The translations under genes and the position numbers were made by a program. The notes under the pieces were generated by a model, which saw only the letters and a program-made list of their open reading frames with translations, was not told where the DNA came from and did no database searches. From contig DATARI010000167.1 of assembly GCA_036264255.1 (NCBI GenBank), positions 1 to 12,243 on the forward strand: a DNA stretch of 12,243 nt. Reading direction: 5' to 3'. The DNA is from DASZIT01 sp036264255 (GTDB taxonomy: Bacteria; Actinomycetota; Acidimicrobiia; Acidimicrobiales; RAAP-2). This document shows positions 6,868 through 12,243 of this stretch, piece by piece. Within the stretch, counting starts at the first letter, position 1. Every line of letters starts with the position of its first letter.

Positions 6868-9300
6868 ATGGCCGGAGTATTCGCGGGTCTGCAGGTGCTC
6901 GACCTGTCGTGGGGCACCGCCGGGCCCATGACGACGATGTTCCTCGCCGACAACGGCGCCGAGGTCACCCGCATCGAACCCCCCGACGGCGATCCGTTCG
7001 GTGACCAGACGGGCTACCGGGTGTGGCATCGCGGCAAGAAGAGCGCTCGGATCGACTTGCGTTCCCCCGAGGGCCACCGGGCGTTCCTGGCGCTGGCGGG
7101 GACGGCTGACGTGGTCGTCGACAGTTTCTCTCCCGGCACCACCGCCGAGCTGGGCATCGACCACCAGAGTCTGAGCCGGCTCAACCCGGGGTTGATCACC
7201 TGTTCGATCACCGGCTACGGAGAGCACTCCGCTCACCGGGACCGGCCCGGCTACGACGGCCTGGTGGCGGCCCGGACCGGGCTCCTCTATGACCAGAAGG
7301 GGCGACGAGGTTCCGCCATGGAGTACATCGGGGGTCGCCCCGGTCCCCACCCCGAGTTCGACGGGCCCGAGGGGCTGGTCCGCGGTGCCGATCGCCCGGG
7401 ACCGGTGTTCCCGAGGACCCCTTGGCCGAGCGTGGGGGCGACCTACTTCGCCACCCTCGGCATCGCCGCCGCCCTCCGGGCCAGGGAGGTAACCGGGGAG
7501 GGGCAGCGGGTCACCACGTCGCTGCTCCAGGGAGCGTTGGCGGCGGCTTCCCTCAACTGGCAGCGGGTGGAGAAGCCCGACGCCCCCCTCTACTGGATGT
7601 GGCCGATCGACTCCCGGTCGATCGAGGGGATCTACCAGTGCGCCGACGGGCGCTGGGTGCACCATTGGACCGTCCGGCCCCGTTGGGTGCTGGCGTCCGC
7701 CGAGCATGACGAGTTGGGCTCGGTCGAGCTCGACGCCGCCTACCGCGACGACCCGGACCGCATCTCGATGGAGGCCGACGGCCTCCTCACCGGGATCTTC
7801 CTCCACCCGCTGCTCACCGAGGCATTCAAGAAGTTCCCGTCGGCCGAGTGGGTGAAGGCCGGGGAGGCGGCCGGCATGGGAGTCGCCATCGTGCGCGCCC
7901 CGGGAGAGGCGCTGGCCGATGCGTCGTTCCTGGCCGACGGTTGCGTGGTGGAGGTCGACGACCCCGAGGTGGGGCGGATCCGCCACGCCGGCCCGCTGCT
8001 GGAGTTCTCCGCCACTCCCGGCGCGGTGTCCGGGCCCGCCCCCCGTTCGGGGGAGCACACCGCCGAGGTGCTGGCCGCCGCGAAGGAGGCCGAGTCGACG
8101 CCGGCGGCGATCTCCCGCCTTCATCCCGAAGCCACGTTGGGCCATCCGCTCCAGGGCATTCGGGTCCTCGACCTCGGGCTCGGGGTGGCGGGCCCCTACA
8201 CCGGCAGGGTGATGGCCGACCTCGGCGCCGACGTCATCAAGGTCAACGCCCTCCACGACACCTACTGGGCCGGTACCCACATGGGACTCGGCACCAACCG
8301 GGGCAAGCGGAGCATTGCGCTGAACCTGAAGCACAAGGGGGGTCGCGAGGCCCTGGAGAAGCTCATCGAGACCGCCGACGTGGTGGCCACCAACTGGCGC
8401 CCCGGGGCCGCCGCTCGACTCGGCATCGACTACGAGACGCTCCGCCACCGCTATCCCGGCCTCATCTACTGCAACACCCGGGGCTACGAGAAGGGCCCCC
8501 GATCAGAACTGCCGGGGACCGACCAGACCGCCGCCGCCCTTTCCGGGACCGAGTGGGAGGACGGTGCCAGCGACGCCGGCAACCCGCCGCTCTGGAGCCG
8601 GTCGAACATGGGGGACACCGGCAACGCCCTCCTGGCCGCCATCGCCATCGTCGGAGCCCTCTACCACCGCCAAAAGACCGGCGAAGGGCAAGAGGTGAGC
8701 ACCTCGATCGTCAACGCCGGGTTGCTCCACACCTCCTACGCCTGGATCCACGCCGACGGGACGCCGGCGGAGTGGGGGCACGTCGACGGTGGCCAGTTCG
8801 GCCTGTCGCCCTATTACCGGCTCTACCAGGGCTCCGACCAGGGCTGGCTCTTCCTGGCGGCGGTGACTCCGGCGGAACGGGCCAAACTGATGACGGTGGT
8901 CAGCGACCTCCAGGCAGTGGCCGGTGACCCGGAGAAGGAGGCGGCGTTGCTCACGTCCGAATTTGGCAGTCGACCCGCCGCCGAGGGGTTCGCCCGACTC
9001 GACGGGGCGGGGGTGCCGGTCGAGGTCGTCGATGAAGACTTCTGTCGCACCATCTTTGACGACCCGGAGGCGAAGGCGTCGCAGTTGATCACCGAGACCT
9101 GGTCGGGGAGTGTCGGGCGGTTCGAAGACCCCGGCCTGCTGGTCAACGTGTGGCCCGCCACCGGGGTGATCCAGCGGGGGCCGTCGATGTGCGGCGAGCA
9201 CACCCGGGAGATCCTCCTGGAATGCGGGTACTCCAACCAGGAGGTCGACGACCTGGCCGCCGACAAGGGGATCCTCGATGCCCGACCGGAGTCATCGTGA
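6868..9300 (+). CDS. Tandem class III (CaiB/BaiF family) CoA-transferase
   Basis: This 810-residue protein is a fusion of two CaiB/BaiF domains. Class III enzymes move CoA between carboxylic acids, here presumably activating the pathway substrate. Domain 1 opens with GLQVLDLSWGTAGPMTTMFL (from about residue 6) and domain 2 with HPLQGIRVLDLGLGVAGPYT (from 426). Both keep the ADNGAEV/ADLGADV and TGEGQ motifs. The catalytic Asp is present in domain 2 (Asp583, in NMGDTGN), but the aligned site in domain 1 is Ser188, so only the C-terminal half looks active. ATG 6868 is chosen because AGGAGG lies 10 bases upstream and the family normally begins here. An in-frame GTG at 6766 would add 34 residues encoded across the candidate promoter and operator, ending in a glycine run. 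The stop overlaps the next start (GTGA). First gene of the 6868-11924 unit. Confidence 0.92.
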   Translation: MAGVFAGLQVLDLSWGTAGPMTTMFLADNGAEVTRIEPPDGDPFGDQTGYRVWHRGKKSARIDLRSPEGHRAFLALAGTADVVVDSFSPGTTAELGIDHQSLSRLNPGLITCSITGYGEHSAHRDRPGYDGLVAARTGLLYDQKGRRGSAMEYIGGRPGPHPEFDGPEGLVRGADRPGPVFPRTPWPSVGATYFATLGIAAALRAREVTGEGQRVTTSLLQGALAAASLNWQRVEKPDAPLYWMWPIDSRSIEGIYQCADGRWVHHWTVRPRWVLASAEHDELGSVELDAAYRDDPDRISMEADGLLTGIFLHPLLTEAFKKFPSAEWVKAGEAAGMGVAIVRAPGEALADASFLADGCVVEVDDPEVGRIRHAGPLLEFSATPGAVSGPAPRSGEHTAEVLAAAKEAESTPAAISRLHPEATLGHPLQGIRVLDLGLGVAGPYTGRVMADLGADVIKVNALHDTYWAGTHMGLGTNRGKRSIALNLKHKGGREALEKLIETADVVATNWRPGAAARLGIDYETLRHRYPGLIYCNTRGYEKGPRSELPGTDQTAAALSGTEWEDGASDAGNPPLWSRSNMGDTGNALLAAIAIVGALYHRQKTGEGQEVSTSIVNAGLLHTSYAWIHADGTPAEWGHVDGGQFGLSPYYRLYQGSDQGWLFLAAVTPAERAKLMTVVSDLQAVAGDPEKEAALLTSEFGSRPAAEGFARLDGAGVPVEVVDEDFCRTIFDDPEAKASQLITETWSGSVGRFEDPGLLVNVWPATGVIQRGPSMCGEHTREILLECGYSNQEVDDLAADKGILDARPESS

Positions 9301-9719
9301 CCGACGCCCCGGCCGTGGCCCGACCGTCGCCGATCGTGACCGACGACAACCAGGCCTTCTGGGAGGCGGCCCGCCAAGGCCGGCTGGTGACCCAACGCTG
9401 CCATCAGTGCGGGCGGCTCCAGCATCCCCCCCGCCCGATGTGCCCGACCTGCCACTCGCTGGAGCAGGACATCATCGACCTGGCCGGCACCGGGGTGGTC
9501 TACAGCTACTCGATCCTCCACCACCCGCAACATCCGTCGTTCGAGTACCCGGTGATCGCGGCTCTGGTCGACCTTGATGAGGGCGTCCGCATCCTCTCGA
9601 ATCTGGTCGACATCCCCGCCGGCGAGGTCCGGATCGGGATGCCGGTCCAGGTGCGGTTCGAACCGACCCGCGACGACATGGCGGTACCGGTGTTCGGGCC
9701 TCGGGACGCCGACCGATGA
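9297..9719 (+). CDS. DUF35 Zn-ribbon/OB-fold protein, probable aldolase partner
   Basis: This 140-residue protein has the two-part DUF35 (OB-fold domain / zinc-ribbon) structure. The N-terminal rubredoxin-like ribbon is Cys35-x2-Cys38...Cys49-x2-Cys52, after a DDNQAFWEAARQGRL helix. The OB-fold that follows includes GTGVVYSYSILHHP and LVDLDEGVRILSNLVD. Such proteins partner thiolase-fold enzymes. In actinobacterial steroid side-chain breakdown, the DUF35 domain of ChsH2 is needed by the retro-aldolase Ltp2; there it is fused to a MaoC-like hydratase, whereas here it stands alone. GTG 9297 overlaps the CoA-transferase stop, with GGAG 5 bases upstream. Its stop overlaps the thiolase-fold gene as ATGA, which fits equal production of two complex partners. 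Family confident, partner role inferred from context. Confidence 0.92.
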   Translation: MTDAPAVARPSPIVTDDNQAFWEAARQGRLVTQRCHQCGRLQHPPRPMCPTCHSLEQDIIDLAGTGVVYSYSILHHPQHPSFEYPVIAALVDLDEGVRILSNLVDIPAGEVRIGMPVQVRFEPTRDDMAVPVFGPRDADR

Positions 9720-10885
9720 GCCATCCCCTCGCCGGTTCCACCGCCATCGTGGGCATCGGTCAGACCGAATTCTCCAAGGCGGCCGGCCGCAGCGAGACCC
9801 AGCTGGCCAGCGAGGCGATCGTCGCCGCCCTGGCTGACGCCGGGTTGTCGACCAGTGACGTCGACGGGCTGGTGAGCTACACCATCGATCCGGTGGAGGA
9901 GACCGAACTGGCCCGGGCCCTTGGCCTCGAGGAGATCGGGTTCTCCAGCCGGGTGCCCTACGGCGGCGGCGGTTCCCAGGGTGTCCTCCTCCACGCCGCC
10001 GCCGCGGTCGCCTCCGGCGCCGCCAGCGTGGTGGTGGCCTACCGGGCGATCAAGGCACGGTCCGGTCCCCGGTTCGGCCGGGCCGAGGTGGGCGGGCGCC
10101 CGACCTCATCGCATTCCGGCACCACCGCCATGCAGTGGTGCTCACCCTTCGGGGTCCTGACCCCGGCTTCGTGGATGTCGCTCAATGCCACTCGCTACAT
10201 GCACGTCTACGGCGTGGAGAACGCCGACTTCGGCCGGGCGGTGGTGCAATTTCGGGCCTACGCCGCCAACAATCCCAACGCCCACTTCTACAAGAAGCCG
10301 ATCACCCTGGAGGACCATCAGGCCTCACGGTGGGTGGCAGAACCGGCCATCCGGCTGTTCGACTGCTGCCAGGAGACGGACGGTTCGGTGGCGGTGGTCA
10401 TCACCCGCGCCGACCGGGCCCGGGACTCGAACCGGCCGGTGGTCATCGCCGCCGCCGCCGGCGCCGGACTCTTCGAGGAGGAGATCGCCAGCAACCACTA
10501 CCGGCCCAACCTCGAGGTGATGGACGGATCGGTGGCTCTGGCCCGGCGGCTGTTCGACGGCTTCGGCTTCGACCGCGGCGACATCGACGTCGCCATGATC
10601 TACGACGCCTTCTCGCCGATCCTGCTGATGCAGCTGGAGGGACTCGGGTTCTGCGGCTTCGGCGAAGCCAAGGACTTCATCGCCGACGGCCACCTCGGCC
10701 TGGATGGCAGCCTGCCCTGCAACACCAACGGGGGCCTGATCGGCGAGGGGTACATCCACGGTCTGAACCTCACCCTCGAAGCGGTCCGCCAGTTGCGGGG
10801 CGACTCGGTGAACCAGGTGGAGAGCCCGACGACCGCCCTGGTGTCGGCCAGCCGGACCGGCGTCATCCTCCAACGGCCTCGGTAG
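9716..10885 (+). CDS. Ltp2-like lipid-transfer/thiolase-fold protein, probable retro-aldolase
   Basis: This 389-residue thiolase-fold protein is of the SCP-x/lipid-transfer (Ltp) group. At the position of the thiolase nucleophilic Cys there is Gly86 (YGGGGSQG), and no C-terminal CxG is visible, so it should not be a normal thiolase. Ltp2-type aldolases instead use tyrosines. Here Tyr296 (in MIYDAF) and Tyr346 (in GEGYIHG) sit 50 residues apart in the expected family motifs. LPCNTNGGLIGEG and TLEAVRQLRG complete the C-terminal signature. Ltp2 cleaves a beta-hydroxyacyl-CoA with a branched side chain into a ketone or aldehyde and a short acyl-CoA. It is coupled by ATGA overlap to the DUF35 gene, matching the known Ltp2/DUF35 complex. 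A degenerate SCP-x thiolase without a known reaction is the alternative. Confidence 0.9.
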   Translation: MSHPLAGSTAIVGIGQTEFSKAAGRSETQLASEAIVAALADAGLSTSDVDGLVSYTIDPVEETELARALGLEEIGFSSRVPYGGGGSQGVLLHAAAAVASGAASVVVAYRAIKARSGPRFGRAEVGGRPTSSHSGTTAMQWCSPFGVLTPASWMSLNATRYMHVYGVENADFGRAVVQFRAYAANNPNAHFYKKPITLEDHQASRWVAEPAIRLFDCCQETDGSVAVVITRADRARDSNRPVVIAAAAGAGLFEEEIASNHYRPNLEVMDGSVALARRLFDGFGFDRGDIDVAMIYDAFSPILLMQLEGLGFCGFGEAKDFIADGHLGLDGSLPCNTNGGLIGEGYIHGLNLTLEAVRQLRGDSVNQVESPTTALVSASRTGVILQRPR

Positions 10886-10889
10886 CCCG

Positions 10890-11924
10890 ATGACCGGTGG
10901 GGTCGGCAAGGTCACCGTGGCGGTGGACGTCACCGGACACGCCCCGAAGGGTTGCCGCCGGGTGACGGCAGACCTGTTCATCCCGACCGTCGTCGACCCG
11001 GCGGGTGCCCTCTGGTGTTGTGTACCGGGGGGCGGCATGAGTCGGGCCTACTTCGATCTGGATGTGCCCCCGACGGCCGGCGAATTCAGCATGGCGAGGT
11101 ACGCGGCGGCTGGCGGCCAGGTCGTCCTCACCATCGACCCTCCCGGTGTCGGAGGCAGTGACAGCCCGGATGACGGCTATGCCCTGACCCCCCGGGCCTT
11201 AGCCGACACCCTCGATTTCGTGGTGGGCGACCTCCGTCGACGATTGGCGGAAGGGGAACTCGAGGGGATCCCGCCGACGTCCGGTGGGTTGACGGTCGGG
11301 GTGGGGCACTCCGCCGGCGCACTGCTGGTGGCGTGCCAGCAGGGGCGCCACCGGTCCTACGACGCGGTGGCCCTCCTGGGGTTCTCCGGCAGCGGGCTCC
11401 GCCCCGTTCTCACCGAAGAGGAAGCGGCGTTCATCGACCGGCCGGAAGCGCTGGTGGCGGCGCTGCCGGACCTGGTGCGGGCCCGATTCGGCGATCCCCT
11501 GCCGCGGTGGCCGAACGCCCGATCGGGAACCGCCATGGCCGGGGACGTTGACGAGCAGGTCAGCGCCGCCTCCGACCGGGCCAGCAGCCGGCTCCTGGCG
11601 ATGGTCGGCATGACCGCGTTGATTCCCGGCTCGACCCAACCCGAGCTGGACCGCATCGACGTCCCGACCCTGGTGGCGGCCGGGGACCACGACATCGTCG
11701 GCGACCTGGCGGCATTGGTCGGCCAGCTCCCCGCCTGTCACGACCTCACCCTGTTCACATTGGTGGGCAGCGGCCACAACCACAATGTGGCCGGCTCCCG
11801 GATCGTCCTCTGGGATCGACTGCTCCGATGGGTCGGTGGACTCCGATCCAGAGAACCGGGCAGGACCGGATGGGAGGGTTCGTCGAAGGTCCCGTTCGAG
11901 GCGATGTCTGGCCGTGCAATTTAA
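10890..11924 (+). CDS. Alpha/beta-fold hydrolase
   Basis: This 344-residue serine hydrolase shows the full triad by eye. The nucleophile Ser141 lies in GHSAG after a VGVGH strand. The acid is Asp268 (or Asp266) in AGDHDIVGD, and the base is His296 (or His298) in GSGHNHNVAGSR. An oxyanion-loop-like PGGGMSRAYFDL comes earlier. There is no signal peptide or membrane segment, so it is cytosolic. It could be an esterase, a thioesterase or a C-C bond (ring-fission) hydrolase; the sequence does not decide. ATG 10890 lies 4 bp after the upstream stop with little of a ribosome site, so it probably depends on translation of the thiolase-fold gene. About 30 residues beyond the last helix form a basic, low-complexity tail, perhaps a late extension reaching into the gene boundary. 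Confidence 0.9.
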   Translation: MTGGVGKVTVAVDVTGHAPKGCRRVTADLFIPTVVDPAGALWCCVPGGGMSRAYFDLDVPPTAGEFSMARYAAAGGQVVLTIDPPGVGGSDSPDDGYALTPRALADTLDFVVGDLRRRLAEGELEGIPPTSGGLTVGVGHSAGALLVACQQGRHRSYDAVALLGFSGSGLRPVLTEEEAAFIDRPEALVAALPDLVRARFGDPLPRWPNARSGTAMAGDVDEQVSAASDRASSRLLAMVGMTALIPGSTQPELDRIDVPTLVAAGDHDIVGDLAALVGQLPACHDLTLFTLVGSGHNHNVAGSRIVLWDRLLRWVGGLRSREPGRTGWEGSSKVPFEAMSGRAI

Positions 11925-11927
11925 AAA

Positions 11928-12243
11928 TCAGACGAGTTCGGGCGATCCCAGGTCCCTGACGGCCGCGCAGGATCGGCGTGCCATGGCGACGAACATGGCG
12001 TCTGATCGCGGGGTGCGCTGGCTCCCGGAGTAGATGCACCCGATAACGGTCATCATCGGCCCCTGCAGCTGTCCGATGCGATAGTCGCACCAACATTCGT
12101 CGAAGGTGTATGTGCGGACGCCATTCTCCAAGAGGGCCGAATGGTAGGCACGGACCAAAGCCACCTCATGGGCTACCCGGTCCTCGCTTCGGAGACTCGT
12201 GCCGAGGAAGTAGGCAACGTCCCGTAGAGGTGGGCCGATAGCC
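11928..12243 (-). CDS. Phosphotransferase (APH / ecdysteroid-kinase-like fold), C-terminal part
   Basis: This is the last 104 residues of a gene that runs off the right edge. The frame stays open past the first in-window start (GTG at 12162-12164) to the window end. Visible motifs are GPPLRDVAYFLGTSL, in which the Asp and the aYFL pattern are typical of the post-catalytic, metal-binding region. A VALVRAYHSALLENGV helix and CWCDYRIGQLQGP follow. These match the C-terminal lobe of aminoglycoside-phosphotransferase/EcKL-like small-molecule kinases common in actinomycete catabolic regions. The catalytic HGD loop would lie outside the window. It converges on the alpha/beta hydrolase with 3 bp between stop codons. 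The family is likely; the substrate is unknown and antibiotic resistance should not be assumed. Confidence 0.82.
   Translation of the reverse strand, partial: AIGPPLRDVAYFLGTSLRSEDRVAHEVALVRAYHSALLENGVRTYTFDECWCDYRIGQLQGPMMTVIGCIYSGSQRTPRSDAMFVAMARRSCAAVRDLGSPELV

Noticed and set aside
3500..8448. Long minus-strand open frames (hundreds of codons) opposite the ACAD, amidohydrolase and CoA-transferase genes
   Set aside because: They are rich in Gly, Pro, Arg, Val and His with no family motifs, and mirror well-supported + strand genes. Long antisense frames are expected in DNA with GC-rich third positions.
5138..8579. Near-identical 23-base stretches (21 of 23 bases) at 5138-5160 and 8557-8579, both encoding EDGASDAG
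   Set aside because: They lie in unrelated proteins (ACAD and CoA-transferase) with no similarity on either side. This is most likely coincidence in Gly/Ala/Asp-rich coding sequence, not a mobile or regulatory repeat.
9716..10885. Ordinary beta-ketothiolase
   Set aside because: The nucleophilic Cys is replaced by Gly and the C-terminal catalytic Cys motif is absent; tyrosine motifs fit Ltp2-type proteins instead.
11928..12243. Aminoglycoside resistance gene
   Set aside because: Only the C-terminal lobe is visible and the pattern fits the broad APH/EcKL small-molecule kinase group, which is common in catabolic regions; nothing points to antibiotics.

Overview
The window is GC-rich, bacterial and densely coding. 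Frequent GTG starts, ATGA/GTGA gene overlaps, an LLM-class (F420-type) oxidoreductase, several acyl-CoA dehydrogenases, a tandem class III CoA-transferase and a DUF35/lipid-transfer-thiolase pair all point to an actinomycete. The style is that of Acidimicrobiia or mycobacteria and their relatives, but the lineage is an inference from gene content only. There are no rRNA, tRNA, CRISPR, transposon or phage genes.

Layout on the + strand: (1) 1-750, the 3' part of an acyl-CoA dehydrogenase (ACAD); (2) 806-1741, an LLM-class oxidoreductase with its own ribosome binding site; (3) about 1742-1950, a spacer with a perfect 14-bp AT-rich palindrome; (4) 1951-5341, a tightly coupled three-gene unit: double-hotdog (MaoC/FAS1-like) dehydratase, PaaG-like enoyl-CoA hydratase/isomerase, second ACAD; (5) 5342-5477, a spacer with an isolated AT-rich promoter-like island; (6) 5478-6713, an amidohydrolase-2 family metallohydrolase; (7) 6714-6867, a spacer with a hairpin, an 18-bp inverted repeat and a -10-like box; (8) 6868-11924, a coupled four-gene unit: tandem CaiB/BaiF CoA-transferase, DUF35 Zn-ribbon/OB protein, Ltp2-like thiolase-fold protein, alpha/beta hydrolase. 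On the - strand, (9) 11928-12243 is the C-terminal part of a phosphotransferase (APH/EcKL-like), converging on the hydrolase with only 3 bp between stop codons.

Taken together this looks like a catabolic cluster for an unknown carboxylic acid, perhaps a branched, terpenoid or steroid-like side chain. The CoA-transferase would make the acyl-CoA, the ACADs would desaturate it, and the hotdog and crotonase enzymes would hydrate or isomerise it. The DUF35 + Ltp2-like pair would then cleave the hydroxyacyl-CoA by a retro-aldol reaction, as in actinobacterial steroid side-chain degradation. The alpha/beta hydrolase, amidohydrolase and LLM oxidoreductase would handle ring opening or peripheral steps. 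The enzyme families are clear from sequence; the substrate and the order of steps are inference.

The most notable points are the stand-alone DUF35/Ltp2-like module with both putative catalytic tyrosines and no thiolase cysteine, the asymmetric fused CoA-transferase whose N-terminal half lacks the catalytic Asp, and three distinct AT-rich palindromic control regions at the transcription-unit boundaries.
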